A stretch of DNA of 64,000 nt. Origin: Lysobacter alkalisoli. GTDB taxonomy: Bacteria > Pseudomonadota > Gammaproteobacteria > Xanthomonadales > Xanthomonadaceae. Location of the stretch: positions 2,490,001 to 2,554,000 of the forward strand of contig NZ_CP041242.1 in assembly GCF_006547045.1 (NCBI RefSeq), written 5' to 3'. This document shows positions 17,758 through 28,787 of this stretch, piece after piece. Below the pieces are notes generated by a model. It did no database searches. It was given only the letters and a program-made list of their open reading frames with translations, and was not told the DNA's origin. The translations under genes and the position numbers were made by a program. The stretch's first letter is position 1. The number at the start of each line of letters is the position of its first letter.

Positions 17758-18174
17758 TGGCTCTTCACCCAATCGAGAGGAAAGCGCCAAGTCTGTTGGA
17801 TGACATGGACGCCGGGGGCAAAGGCCCTTGGATGCGAATGTCCCCCGGCACCGGCCAGGGCCGGCGCCTCCTCCTTGATTTCGCACCCAAGGGCCTTTGC
17901 CCCCGGAGTTCCCACATGGCCGGTGATTCCAGACACGGAATCCCGGGGAGGACGGCTTCGCGTTCCAGCTTGACCGCGCGATCCGACGTGGCCTGCCGGC
18001 CTTGACGGCGAAATCAAGGAGGAGGCCGCCGCCATGGGCGGCGGCCGGGGGACATTCGCCGTCAAGGCCGGCAGGTCGCGTCGGGACAGCCAGACAGCGG
18101 CGAAAACCGGCATCGAACGCAAGCGGCAGCGCCTTCGCTGAAGGCAAGCTCTCCGTCACTTGGGAGAAGAGCCA
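17758..18174. repeat. 417-bp intergenic element, family R1, copy A
   Basis: This fills the gap between the fabI and ppiD terminators. Terminal inverted repeats TGGCTCTTCACCCAA and TTGGGAGAAGAGCCA match at 14 of 15 bases. Inside are two long hairpins: 17812-17905 (arms CCGGGGGCAAAGGCCCTTGG and complement) and 17992-18078 (arms CCTGCCGGCCTTGACGGC and complement). Both loops share the end sequences ATCAAGGAGGAGGC and GGGGGACA, in opposite orientation here. No open frame or transposase is present, so it looks like a non-autonomous mobile (MITE-like) element. Related copies are at 29600-29989 and 31803-32225. Confidence 0.88.
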
Positions 18175-18176
18175 TT

Positions 18177-18204
18177 AAAAAACCCGGCAATCGCCGGGTT
18201 TTTT
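18177..18204 (-). terminator. bidirectional terminator downstream of ppiD
   Basis: AAAAAACCCGGC-AATC-GCCGGGTTTTTT, a perfect stem with A- and T-runs on both sides, 24 bases beyond the ppiD stop. It can end transcription from both strands. Confidence 0.92.
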
Positions 18205-18227
18205 CATTGCCATCCTTCAATGCAGGC

Positions 18228-20219
18228 CTACAGGTTCTCTTCGAACACCGTCACCTGCATCGACTTGCGTAGTGCGGCCGTGTAGGCTTGGACGTCCTCG
18301 AAGCCGGCCACCTGCCGCAACTGCTCTTCCAGCGTCGTGCGCTCGAACTCGCTGATCGTGTCGATGTCGCCCGGCTCCACCGCGTCGATGGTGAACAGCA
18401 CCACGTTGCCGCCGGGCAGTTCGGCCATGCCCGGGGTCGGCTTGTCGTCCTTCGGGGGCGCAGCCGCGAACATCGCCTGGTTGACCGCGATATCAGGCAG
18501 CGGCATGCCGCGCATCACGCCCGGCATGGGCTGCGGTGCCGGCAGACCTTCGGCCTCCGCAATCGCTTCCAGGGTCTCGCCCTTGCCGAGCCGGGCCAGC
18601 AGCGCCTCGGCGCGCGCCTTGGCCGCCTTCTGCGTGCGGTCGGCCTGGATCGCGGCAACGACGTCGTCACGCACTTCGTCCAATGGCCGCGCACGCTCGG
18701 GTTCATGCTTGGCAACCCGGAGCAGCACATGATGCCCGGGGCCGATCTCGATCGGATCGCTGATGGTGCCGTCCTGGATGCGGACCTCGTCGAAGGCGAC
18801 ACGCTTGACCGCAGCATGGGCCATGATGCCGGAGTTGCTGGCACGGGTAACCGGACCCAGCGTCTGCACCTCCAGCCCGGTCGTGGTCGCCACGCCGCCT
18901 AGATTGTTCGGATTCTTGTAGACCTGATCCACAGCGCGGGTCATCAGTTCGTTGACGGCCCGCTCACGATCGAGTTCGGCCTGTTCCCGCACCAGTGCGT
19001 CGCGCACCTGCTCGAACGACTCGACATCATCGGCCTTGATCTCGCGCAACTGGATCACGTGCCAGCCGAAGTCGGTCCTGACCGGGTCGCTCACGCCCGC
19101 CGCGTCGCCATTCAATGTCATCGCGAACAACGCCTGCTCGAACGGGCCGACCATCATGCCGCGGCTGACCCAGCCCAGGTCTCCGCCAGCATCGCTGGAG
19201 CCGATATCATCACTGCTTTCGCGCGCCAACGCAGCGAAGTCCGCGCCCTCGGCTCGCGCCTGGACCGCCAGTGCGGCGGCCTTCTCCTGCGCGGCCTGCT
19301 GCGTGGCCTGGTCGGCATCGGCATCGACCTCGATCAGGATATGCGAGGCCAGGCGTTCTTCCTGGGTCGCAAAGCGGGACTTCTCCGCCTCGTAACGCGC
19401 GCGCAGGGCGGCCTCGTCGGCAGCCGGCGGCGCCGGAACATCGCTCGCGTCGACTTCGACGTACTCCAGCGTCACCGTCTCGGGAGCACGGAAATCGGCG
19501 ATATGCGACTGATACCAGGCCTGCACCTCGGCATCGCCAACCGCCTCAACCTCCTGCTCGGGCAGCGGCAGGAACAGCATGTGCACATCGCGGCGCTCGC
19601 CCATCAACCGGACCAGGCGCTGCAGCTCGGAACCGGTAACGAAGTTGCTCCCGGACAGCGCGACCGGCACCAGAGTCTGCTGCAGGTTCTCGCGCACGGT
19701 CTGCTGGAATTGCTTGGGCGACTGGGGTGGAAACTGCGATGCCAGCGCGAGCTGATAGCGCTCGGTATTGAATTCGCCATCGACGTGGAACGCCGGGATC
19801 TCACGGATGGTCTTGCGGACCATTTCGTCGCCGACCACCACGCCGGCACCGCTTGCCGCCAATTGCTGCACGCGCTGATCGATCAATGCCTGCAGCACCA
19901 GACGCTTGTTGTCCTGGCCCTCGAACACGCGCGGATCGAAAGCATCCCCCTGCTGTTCACGGGTCTGCTGGCGAACCTGATCGAAGCGGGTCCGGAAATC
20001 GTCGACAGTGATCTCCTCGCTCTGCCACAACATCGAGGCCGGCCACCATGACGGCGCCGACGACCACCACGACGGTGGTGCCTCGACGCGGGCCACGGTG
20101 TTGTTGCCCGGCTGGACCAGGTATTGGTCGATGCCGAACAGGGCCAAAGGCACAATCAGGATGACCAGGACCACGGTACCCAGCAGGCCGGAGGATTTTT
20201 CGCGGAGTGTCTGCAGCAT
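18228..20219 (-). CDS. ppiD: periplasmic folding chaperone / peptidyl-prolyl isomerase PpiD
   Basis: Membrane-anchored chaperone at the Sec exit site. The 663 residues begin with a short cytoplasmic end and one transmembrane helix (residues 11-30, GLLGTVVLVILIVPLALFGI). A SurA_N-like domain follows, then a parvulin domain at about residues 270-370 (ASHILIEVDADADQ, GGDLGWVSRGMMVGPFEQAL, FGWHVIQLREIK) and a long C-terminal region. Just after the helix is a tryptophan-rich segment, PPSWWSSAPSWWPASMLW. It is the last gene of tig-clpP-clpX-lon-hupB-ppiD, the classical order, here interrupted by tRNA-Val and two tRNA-Asp genes. Confidence 0.94.
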   Translation of the reverse strand: MLQTLREKSSGLLGTVVLVILIVPLALFGIDQYLVQPGNNTVARVEAPPSWWSSAPSWWPASMLWQSEEITVDDFRTRFDQVRQQTREQQGDAFDPRVFEGQDNKRLVLQALIDQRVQQLAASGAGVVVGDEMVRKTIREIPAFHVDGEFNTERYQLALASQFPPQSPKQFQQTVRENLQQTLVPVALSGSNFVTGSELQRLVRLMGERRDVHMLFLPLPEQEVEAVGDAEVQAWYQSHIADFRAPETVTLEYVEVDASDVPAPPAADEAALRARYEAEKSRFATQEERLASHILIEVDADADQATQQAAQEKAAALAVQARAEGADFAALARESSDDIGSSDAGGDLGWVSRGMMVGPFEQALFAMTLNGDAAGVSDPVRTDFGWHVIQLREIKADDVESFEQVRDALVREQAELDRERAVNELMTRAVDQVYKNPNNLGGVATTTGLEVQTLGPVTRASNSGIMAHAAVKRVAFDEVRIQDGTISDPIEIGPGHHVLLRVAKHEPERARPLDEVRDDVVAAIQADRTQKAAKARAEALLARLGKGETLEAIAEAEGLPAPQPMPGVMRGMPLPDIAVNQAMFAAAPPKDDKPTPGMAELPGGNVVLFTIDAVEPGDIDTISEFERTTLEEQLRQVAGFEDVQAYTAALRKSMQVTVFEENL

Positions 20220-20358
20220 GTTCGGGTTACGTCGATGCGGAAGCCGGACAGTTTAGCGCGCCTTTGCCGGTGTTGCTGCAATGGTGGAGATGCCATCTCC
20301 TCGACCGAGAAAAGCCGCGACACGAAAGCCATCCCGCCACGAGAGGGGAAAAAGGAGC

Positions 20359-20396
20359 AAAAAAAAACGGCCGCCCGGGCAACCCGGACGACCGTT
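20359..20396 (-). terminator. terminator downstream of tRNA-Asp copy 2
   Basis: On the minus strand ACGGTCGTCCGGG-TTG-CCCGGGCGGCCGT is followed by nine T. It starts nine bases after the tRNA CCA. Confidence 0.9.
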
Positions 20397-20404
20397 GGCA
20401 AGAG

Positions 20405-20481
20405 TGGCGGAGCGGACGGGACTCGAACCCGCGACCTCCGGCGTGACAGGCCAGCATTCTAACCAGCTGAACTACCGCTCC
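20405..20481 (-). tRNA. tRNA-Asp(GTC), second of two copies
   Basis: 77 bases including CCA. The anticodon loop CTGTCAC gives GTC, the acceptor stem GGAGCGG pairs with CCGCTCC, and the T-arm is CGGGTTCGAGTCCCG. It is identical to the copy at 20583-20659. Confidence 0.97.
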
Positions 20482-20550
20482 ACGTCTTGAAACCTTGCTG
20501 TGTGCCCTTGCTGCCGCGATACGGGAAACAAGGGCTTTCACTAAAAATTC

Positions 20551-20573
20551 AAAGGCGCCGCGAAGGCGCCTTC
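20551..20573 (-). terminator. terminator between the two tRNA-Asp genes
   Basis: On the minus strand AAGGCGCC-TTCGC-GGCGCCTT is followed by TGAATTTTTAG. It lies 10 bases after the upstream tRNA-Asp, so each tRNA has its own stop signal. Confidence 0.7.
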
Positions 20574-20582
20574 GGGTGTATC

Positions 20583-20659
20583 TGGCGGAGCGGACGGGAC
20601 TCGAACCCGCGACCTCCGGCGTGACAGGCCAGCATTCTAACCAGCTGAACTACCGCTCC
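20583..20659 (-). tRNA. tRNA-Asp(GTC), first of two copies
   Basis: 77 bases including CCA, anticodon GTC, same sequence as 20405-20481. It lies downstream of tRNA-Val on the same strand. The order tRNA-Val, tRNA-Asp, tRNA-Asp after hupB suggests a local duplication. Confidence 0.97.
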
Positions 20660-20727
20660 GCACCTTGAAACCATTCGTCACACCTTGGCGCATCCGGCTT
20701 CGCGAGCCGGGCTTGCGCCGGGATGCC

Positions 20728-20802
20728 TGGTGGGTGCTGAGGGTTTCGAACCCCCGACCCTCTCCTTGTAAGGGAGACGCTCTACCACTGAGCTAAGCAC
20801 CC
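20728..20802 (-). tRNA. tRNA-Val(TAC)
   Basis: 75 bases including CCA. The anticodon loop CTTACAA gives TAC. Acceptor GGGTGC pairs with GCACCC. It begins 57 bases after the hupB stop with no clear terminator between, so it may be co-transcribed with hupB. Confidence 0.96.
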
Positions 20803-20859
20803 GGTGCGACCTCCGGCGGCGCCAGACCAATGTCTGTACAGCACCGCCGGCCGAGCTCG

Positions 20860-21132
20860 TTAGTTTACTGCATCCTTCAGTGCTTTGCCAGCCTTGAATG
20901 CGGGATTCTTCGAAGCCTTGATCTTGATCGTCTCGCCGGTCTTCGGGTTACGGCCCGTGCGGGCGGCGCGCTTGCGGACCTGGAAGGTACCGAAGCCGAC
21001 CAGGGTCACGGTGTCGCCCTTCTTGAGCGCCTTGGTAACGACGCTGACGAACGCGTCGACGGCAGAAGCGGCATCGGTCTTGGACAGATCGGCCGCACCA
21101 GCAACGGCCTCAATAAGCTCAGCCTTGTTCAT
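20860..21132 (-). CDS. hupB: DNA-binding protein HU-beta
   Basis: Small histone-like protein that bends and wraps DNA. Starting at 21132, the 90 residues begin [20 protein letters not shown]. The DNA-binding arm contains [20 protein letters not shown] and [20 protein letters not shown] ends the protein, all typical of HU. It lies immediately downstream of lon, as in most gammaproteobacteria. A sigma-70-like promoter can be read at 21288-21316, giving a leader of about 150 bases. Confidence 0.97.
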   Translation of the reverse strand: MNKAELIEAVAGAADLSKTDAASAVDAFVSVVTKALKKGDTVTLVGFGTFQVRKRAARTGRNPKTGETIKIKASKNPAFKAGKALKDAVN

Positions 21133-21287
21133 TCGTTTTGACTCCCTTTGCGGACTTCGCCGCCTTGTTCTGAAGACCGGAGGACTTCGATCCTGGACCT
21201 CACTGCCCGGAACCGACTCCAGCCGATATGACCACGCATCGCAGCGTACTTGCTTCAAGCAGGCCCGCGATAGGCGAGGTTGTGATC

Positions 21288-21316
21288 GTTATACCAGCGC
21301 CCCCGCAACCCAGCAA
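21288..21316 (-). promoter_or_regulatory. sigma-70-type promoter of hupB
   Basis: On the minus strand TTGCTG (21311-21316), a 17-base spacer ending in TGG, then TATAAC (21288-21293): a good -35, ideal spacing and an extended -10. It lies about 155 bases upstream of hupB. Confidence 0.6.
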
Positions 21317-21349
21317 GGCTGAAACCCTGCTGTGACGCGGGTTTCAGCC
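21317..21349 (-). terminator. hairpin downstream of lon
   Basis: GGCTGAAACC and GGTTTCAGCC form a perfect 10-bp stem, 56 bases after the lon stop and just before the hupB promoter. There is no T-run, so it may be a weak or factor-dependent terminator, or a stabilising 3' hairpin. Confidence 0.5.
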
Positions 21350-21404
21350 AGTTTCGCCGGGTTGGCGACGATTCTGGAAAGTGGCCCCTCCCTGCACTTG
21401 ACTT

Positions 21405-23858
<2,454 letters not shown>

Positions 23859-23934
23859 GGGGGGGTCTCCAAACGGATGCGGTCGCCGCAGGCGGCAATG
23901 TGCGGTGGCCATGGGCCTGCGGCCCTTCGCAACG

Positions 23935-23964
23935 GTTATGGGGGTCTGCGCGGACAGATGCAAG
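23935..23964 (-). promoter_or_regulatory. candidate sigma-32 promoter of lon
   Basis: On the minus strand CTTGCAT, 14 bases, then CCCCATAAC. The heat-shock consensus is CTTGAAA, 13-15 bases, CCCCATNT. It lies 77 bases before the lon ATG. lon is a known member of this regulon in E. coli. The rest of the 310-base lon-clpX gap shows only the clpX terminator. Confidence 0.6.
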
Positions 23965-24118
23965 CGCGCATTTCACGCACCAGAAGGCACGGGCAGGAAA
24001 TGCCTGTGAAATCAGTTCCTTCGACGACATTCATGGGCTACGGTCCGGGATCCAGCCCGGCTCCAGGAGCGGCGCCTGTGCGGGGAGCGCGAAGCCCCCG
24101 GGCTTGGGGAAGAGCCAG

Positions 24119-24148
24119 AAAAAACGCCGCCTGTTTCGAGGCGGCGTT
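24119..24148 (-). terminator. terminator of clpX
   Basis: On the minus strand AACGCCGCCTCGAAACAGGC, then GGCGTT and six T. It starts 20 bases after the clpX stop and separates the clp genes from lon. Confidence 0.9.
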
Positions 24149-24168
24149 GTGGGCAGCAGCGTGGCCGG

Positions 24169-25458
24169 TCAGTCGGCGGATGCGACCTTCTGCGTGGCCG
24201 GCGGGGTCTGGTAGATCAGGTACGGCTCCGACTTGTGGTCGATCACCGATTCGTCCACCACCACCTTGCTCACGTTCTCCTGCGACGGCAGGTCGTACAT
24301 CGTGTCCAGCAGCACCGACTCCACGATGGTGCGCAGGCCGCGCGCACCGGTCTTGCGCTTGAGCGCCTTGCGCGCGATCGCGGTCAGCGCGTCGGGGCGG
24401 AACTCCAGCTCCACGCCTTCCATCTCGAAGAGCTTGCGGAACTGCTTGGTGATCGCGTTCTTCGGCTCGGTCAGGATCTGCACCAGCGCTGCCTCGTCCA
24501 GCTCCTCCAGGGTCGCGACCACCGGCAAGCGGCCAACGAACTCGGGTATCAGCCCGAACTTGATCAGGTCCTCGGGCTCGACCTCGGCCAGGATCTTGCC
24601 GATCTCGATCTTGCGCTCGGAGCTCTTGACCTTGGCGCCGAAGCCAATCCCGCCGGCCTCGGTGCTGCGCTGCTGGATGATCTTGTCCAGACCGGCGAAC
24701 GCGCCGCCGACGACGAACAGGATGTTGCGAGTGTCGACCTGCAGGAACTCCTGCTGCGGGTGCTTGCGCCCGCCTTGCGGCGGCACGCTTGCGACGGTGC
24801 CCTCGATCAGCTTCAGCAGCGCCTGCTGCACGCCCTCGCCCGACACGTCGCGGGTGATCGACGGGTTGTCGCTCTTGCGCGAGATCTTGTCGATCTCGTC
24901 GATGTAGACGATGCCCTGCTGCGCCTTGTCGACGTCGTAGTCGCACTTCTGCAGCAGCTTCTGGATGATGTTCTCGACGTCCTCGCCGACATAACCGGCT
25001 TCGGTCAGCGTGGTCGCATCGGCCATGGTGAACGGCACGTTGAGCATCCGCGCCAGCGTCTCCGCCAGCAGCGTCTTGCCCGAGCCGGTCGGGCCGACCA
25101 GCAGGATGTTGGACTTGGCCAGCTCGACGTCGTCATTGCGCTGGCGGCTCTCGATCCGCTTGTAATGGTTGTAGACCGCGACGGCGAGGGTCTTCTTCGC
25201 CCGCTGCTGGCCGATCACGTACTGGTCGAGGACCTCGAGGATCTCCTTCGGCTTGGGCAGATGGCTGCGGGCCGACTGCGCCTTCTCCTCGAGCTCCTCG
25301 CGGATGATGTCGTTGCACAGTTCGACGCATTCATCGCAGATGAAAACGCTGGGGCCCGCGATCAGTTTGCGGACCTCATGCTGGCTCTTCCCGCAGAACG
25401 AGCAATACAGGATCTTGCTGCTGTCGGTAGGGGGTCGGCCCTGTCGGTCGTCGCTCAT
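24169..25458 (-). CDS. clpX: ATP-dependent Clp protease ATP-binding subunit ClpX
   Basis: AAA+ unfoldase that feeds substrates to ClpP. The 429 residues start with the zinc-binding domain (Cys19, Cys22, Cys41, Cys44 in YCSFCGKSQ and [10 protein letters not shown]). Walker A is [15 protein letters not shown] and Walker B is [11 protein letters not shown]. The ClpP-contacting IGF-type loop is in [13 protein letters not shown], and the sensor II region is [10 protein letters not shown]. It follows clpP by 165 bases that contain a perfect 14-bp hairpin. Confidence 0.97.
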   Translation of the reverse strand: MSDDRQGRPPTDSSKILYCSFCGKSQHEVRKLIAGPSVFICDECVELCNDIIREELEEKAQSARSHLPKPKEILEVLDQYVIGQQRAKKTLAVAVYNHYKRIESRQRNDDVELAKSNILLVGPTGSGKTLLAETLARMLNVPFTMADATTLTEAGYVGEDVENIIQKLLQKCDYDVDKAQQGIVYIDEIDKISRKSDNPSITRDVSGEGVQQALLKLIEGTVASVPPQGGRKHPQQEFLQVDTRNILFVVGGAFAGLDKIIQQRSTEAGGIGFGAKVKSSERKIEIGKILAEVEPEDLIKFGLIPEFVGRLPVVATLEELDEAALVQILTEPKNAITKQFRKLFEMEGVELEFRPDALTAIARKALKRKTGARGLRTIVESVLLDTMYDLPSQENVSKVVVDESVIDHKSEPYLIYQTPPATQKVASAD

Positions 25459-25538
25459 GCTCTTGCCTGACTCATATTGCGTGTGCCTTGAACCGCCTCC
25501 GGCCAGCCGGGGCCGCGGATACGATCCGAGAATAGCAC

Positions 25539-25571
25539 AGCGATCCGGCCCGTCAGCCGGGCCGGATCGCT
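25539..25571. repeat. perfect 14-bp hairpin in the clpP-clpX spacer
   Basis: AGCGATCCGGCCCG, loop TCAGC, then CGGGCCGGATCGCT. There is no T-run on the minus strand. It may set the relative expression of clpX against clpP by slowing RNA decay or causing partial termination. Confidence 0.75.
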
Positions 25572-25623
25572 GGGTTAAAAGGGTTGAAAATCAAAAACTT
25601 GCGGATCCGATTCGCGCGCCCGG

Positions 25624-26265
25624 TCAGGCCGCCTGGATCGAATCGTCCGGGCGCCGCTCCAGCACCTGGTCGACCAGGCCGTACTCGCGGGCCGCCTCGG
25701 CACCCTTGAAGTTGTCGCGTTCGGTGTCGTGGGCGATGGTTTCCAGCGGCTGTCCGGTGTGCTTGGACAGGATCTCGTTCAGGCGCTGGCGCATGCCGAG
25801 GATCTCGCGTGCGTGGATGTCGATGTCGGTCGCCTGGCCCTGGAAGCCGCCCAACGGCTGGTGGATCATCACCCGCGAGTTGGGCAGCGCATAGCGCTTG
25901 CCCTTGGCGCCCGCGGCGAGCAGCAGCGCCCCCATCGAGGCGGCCTGGCCGACGCAGATCGTGCTCACGTCGGGCTTGATGTACTGCATGGTGTCGTAGA
26001 TCGCCATGCCCGCGGTGACGATGCCACCCGGGGAGTTGATGTAGAAGCTGATGTCCTTCTCGGGGTTCTCGGCCTCGAGGAACAGCATCTGGGCGACGAT
26101 CAGGTTGGCCACATGGTCGTCGACGCCACCGACCAGGAAGATCACCCGCTCCTTCAGCAGACGCGAATAGATGTCATACGCGCGCTCACCGCGGCTGGTC
26201 TGCTCGACCACCATCGGCACGAGGTTGAGGGCTTTGATCCTGTTATCCATCAGCATGGGGTCCAT
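25624..26265 (-). CDS. clpP: ATP-dependent Clp protease proteolytic subunit ClpP
   Basis: Serine protease that forms a double heptameric ring. From the ATG at 26265 (AGGTG nine bases upstream) the protein is 213 residues. The catalytic triad is Ser110 in [10 protein letters not shown], His135 in [10 protein letters not shown] and Asp184 in TERDNF. Starts at 26256 and 26250 are also possible, since the N-terminal propeptide is removed. It is downstream of tig and upstream of clpX, the standard order. A candidate sigma-32 promoter lies 41 bases before the start. Confidence 0.96.
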   Translation of the reverse strand: MDPMLMDNRIKALNLVPMVVEQTSRGERAYDIYSRLLKERVIFLVGGVDDHVANLIVAQMLFLEAENPEKDISFYINSPGGIVTAGMAIYDTMQYIKPDVSTICVGQAASMGALLLAAGAKGKRYALPNSRVMIHQPLGGFQGQATDIDIHAREILGMRQRLNEILSKHTGQPLETIAHDTERDNFKGAEAAREYGLVDQVLERRPDDSIQAA

Positions 26266-26305
26266 CAGCAGGGGCACCTGTGGGGATTGTGGTGGGGATG
26301 TCCCC

Positions 26306-26335
26306 AAGTTGGGGCCAATTGCATCGCGGCGCAAG
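26306..26335 (-). promoter_or_regulatory. candidate sigma-32 promoter of clpP
   Basis: On the minus strand CTTGCGC, 14 bases, then CCCCAACTT, close to the heat-shock consensus and with the same spacing as the site before lon. It lies in the 163-base tig-clpP gap. Confidence 0.45.
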
Positions 26336-26428
26336 TGTCAGCTTCTGCTGCGGCAGGGCGGCGACGGCCGGCGCGGCGCGATACCGACCGGCCATCGGGC
26401 TGCCGGCACCGGCCGGCATCCGCTTCCA

Positions 26429-27727
26429 CTACTGGCGAATGGCCTCGCTGAACGCCAGCGACTGCTCGGTGTGCTGGGCGCGCTCGGCGATCCAGTCGAT
26501 CACCTGCTCCTCCATCACCCGCGCCTGCAGGCTGTTCATCAGCTCCGCATCGTTGCGGTACAGGTCGATCACCTGCTGCGGCTCCTCGTAGGTCGAGGCG
26601 ATCAGGCGCAGGGTCTCGTTGAGCCGGGCCGGGTCGAGCTTGAGCTCGTTGCGGCGCGCGATCTCGCCGACCAGCAGGCCGACCAGCACGCGCTTGCGGG
26701 CGGCATCCATGAAACCGAGGTGGGCGTCGGCCGGGATCTCGCCAATCTGGCGGCCCTGCCGGCGCGCCTGCTCGGCGGCCTGAGCGGCCATGTTGCGAGC
26801 CTCGTTCTCGACCAGCCGCGGCGGCATTTCGACCTCGGCGTAGGACGCGATCAGCTGCTCGCCGACCTCACGGCGCAGGCGGGTCATCAACGCACCCTTG
26901 AGCTCGCGCTCCAGGTTGGCGCGGATGTCGGACCGGAACTGATCCAGGTCGCCGCTCTTGACGCCGAAGCTCTTGATGAAGGCCGTGTCGACCTCCGGCA
27001 GCACCGGCTCGGACACCTTGGTCGCCTTCAGGTGCACGGTGACCTTGCGGCCGGCGAACTGCGGCAAGCGCCACTCGGCCGGGAACTCGATCTCGGCGAT
27101 CTTCTCCTCACCGGCCTTCAGGCCGACCAGGGCGGACTCGATCGCCGGGAACATCGCGCCGGAACCGACCACGGTGGCGCCGCGCTCGACGCCTTCGGCC
27201 GGCACGCGGTCGTCGCCGGCCTGCGACCAGGTCTCGAGCTCGACCGCATCGCCCTCGGCGGCGGCGCGCTCGACCACGTTCCAGGTCCGGCGCTGCAGGC
27301 GCAGGTTCTCGATCATCGCGTCGATGTCGCTGTCGGCGACCTCGGCGGTGTGGCGGATCACGTTGAGCTTGGCCACGTCGATCTCGCCGAACTCGGGCAC
27401 GACCTCGAAAGTGGCCACGTACGACAGCTCGTCACTGCCTTCGACCGGCTGGATGCTCGGGTTGCCGGCGATCTGCAGCGACTGCTCGCGCACCGCATTG
27501 CGGAAGCCCTCGCGCAGCAGGCCATCGAGGACCTCCGCACGCACCTGCTGACCGAAGCGCTGCTCGATCACCTTGGCAGGCACCTTGCCCGGGCGGAAGC
27601 CCTTGATCTTGGCGCCACGCGCGATTTCGCGCAGACGACCACCCACCTGGGTCTCCAGCCGGTCAACCGGCAGGCTGAAGGTCATGCGGCGCTCGAGGTT
27701 ACCGACGGATTCAACCGAAACTTGCAT
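26429..27727 (-). CDS. tig: trigger factor (ribosome-associated chaperone)
   Basis: Peptidyl-prolyl isomerase and holdase at the ribosome exit tunnel. From the ATG at 27727 it has 432 residues: [20 protein letters not shown] opens the N-terminal domain, and the ribosome-binding signature GFRPGKVP is at about residues 43-50. A PPIase domain ([20 protein letters not shown]) and a helical C-terminal domain follow. Upstream are five tRNA genes on the same strand; downstream is clpP. Confidence 0.97.
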   Translation of the reverse strand: MQVSVESVGNLERRMTFSLPVDRLETQVGGRLREIARGAKIKGFRPGKVPAKVIEQRFGQQVRAEVLDGLLREGFRNAVREQSLQIAGNPSIQPVEGSDELSYVATFEVVPEFGEIDVAKLNVIRHTAEVADSDIDAMIENLRLQRRTWNVVERAAAEGDAVELETWSQAGDDRVPAEGVERGATVVGSGAMFPAIESALVGLKAGEEKIAEIEFPAEWRLPQFAGRKVTVHLKATKVSEPVLPEVDTAFIKSFGVKSGDLDQFRSDIRANLERELKGALMTRLRREVGEQLIASYAEVEMPPRLVENEARNMAAQAAEQARRQGRQIGEIPADAHLGFMDAARKRVLVGLLVGEIARRNELKLDPARLNETLRLIASTYEEPQQVIDLYRNDAELMNSLQARVMEEQVIDWIAERAQHTEQSLAFSEAIRQ

Positions 27728-27912
27728 ATCCACTCCTGCTACCGGGGCAGGCCGCCGCGGCACGATGTTGTCTGTGTCTGTCAGGTACCGCGACCCGCGC
27801 TGGCGCCGACGGCTGAACGGAGTATTTTCGCCCATTGGACGCCCGGTTGCCAGCGTCCCGTCTCAGCCATCGGGGAACCGGCACTGGTCCGGGCGCCGGC
27901 ACGCCGCCGGAC

Positions 27913-27997
<85 letters not shown>

Positions 27998-28040
27998 GAT
28001 CCGACAACCGGCGGCGGCACTTTACCGCCACGCAAAGAGA

Positions 28041-28070
28041 AAAGGCACCCGGCCGGAACCGGGTGCCTTT
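28041..28070 (-). terminator. terminator between tRNA-Lys and tRNA-Leu
   Basis: AAAGGCACCCGG and CCGGGTGCCTTT form a perfect 12-bp stem with a short loop, six bases after the tRNA-Lys CCA. The stem closes with A/T pairs and can act on both strands. Confidence 0.75.
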
Positions 28071-28075
28071 CGATT

Positions 28076-28151
28076 TGGTGGGCCGTCAAGGATTCGAACC
28101 TTGGACCTATTGATTAAGAGTCAACTGCTCTACCAACTGAGCTAACGGCCC
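28076..28151 (-). tRNA. tRNA-Lys(CTT)
   Basis: 76 bases with CCA. The anticodon loop CTCTTAA gives CTT. Acceptor GGGCCGT and its complement ACGGCCC agree, and the T-arm is AAGGTTCGAATCCTT. Confidence 0.96.
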
Positions 28152-28213
28152 AAATCCGGGAGCGGGATCATAGCAGACGAATCCGCTGTGGCAAATACCC
28201 GCACCGCGAAGAA

Positions 28214-28290
28214 TGGGGTGGATGAGGGGATTCGAACCCCCGACCACTGGAATCACAATCCAGTACTCTAACCAACTGAGCTACATCCAC
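28214..28290 (-). tRNA. tRNA-His(GTG)
   Basis: The anticodon loop TTGTGAT gives GTG. Acceptor GTGGATG pairs with CATCCAC, the discriminator is C and CCA is encoded. The base just upstream (28291) supplies the extra G-1 that histidine tRNAs need. Confidence 0.96.
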
Positions 28291-28317
28291 CACTGAAATC
28301 TACGTGGAGAGTATGGA

Positions 28318-28366
28318 GGAGCGAGTGGAGAGATAAAGGCCTGCCTTTCACTCTCTTCCCACTTCC
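28318..28366. repeat. purine/pyrimidine inverted repeat, type 1
   Basis: A purine-rich run (GAGTGGAGAGATAAAGG) is followed by a pyrimidine-rich run (CCTTTCACTCTCTTCC) that is its imperfect complement, between tRNA-Arg and tRNA-His. A sequence with the same words (GAGTGGAGAGAAG, CTTCTCTCACTTC) lies at 37181-37241 in the phoB-phoR spacer. Confidence 0.55.
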
Positions 28367-28386
28367 CTTCCCTCTCCCCTGCCTTC

Positions 28387-28463
28387 TGGCGCGCCCGGCA
28401 GGACTCGAACCTGCAACCACCGGCTTAGAAGGCCGGTGCTCTATCCGGTTGAGCTACGAGCGC
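28387..28463 (-). tRNA. tRNA-Arg(TCT)
   Basis: 77 bases with CCA. The anticodon loop CTTCTAA gives TCT. Acceptor GCGCTCG pairs with the 3' end CGGGCGC with one wobble, and the T-arm GCAGGTTCGAGTCCTGC is perfect. Confidence 0.95.
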
Positions 28464-28497
28464 TTGGGTTCGCATCTTAACCGGCATTGCATGCGGC

Positions 28498-28574
28498 TGG
28501 TCGGGGCAGAGGGATTCGAACCCCCGACCCTCTGCTCCCAAAGCAGATGCGCTACCAGACTGCGCTATGCCCCG
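28498..28574 (-). tRNA. tRNA-Pro(TGG)
   Basis: 77 bases with CCA. The anticodon loop TTTGGGA gives TGG. Acceptor CGGGGCA pairs with TGCCCCG. It is the first gene of the five-tRNA array Pro-Arg-His-Lys-Leu. A 9-bp inverted repeat (GGCCTTTCG and CGAAAGGCC, 28581-28614) lies just upstream. Confidence 0.96.
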
Positions 28575-28787
28575 AGGCCGGGCCTTTCGTTGTGAACAAA
28601 CACCTCGAAAGGCCGGACATTTTGGGTGCCACGCCGCCCGCTGTCAACGTACCCGCGCACCGATCGCTCGACCGAACCTGACTGGATGCCAACCGGGCCG
28701 TGTATGCTCCTGCCCGAAGGGCGCGGCATCGCCCTGCAAATCCCTGCAATCGGGATCGTTCGCGACCATCAAATCCAAGGAGTGCAC

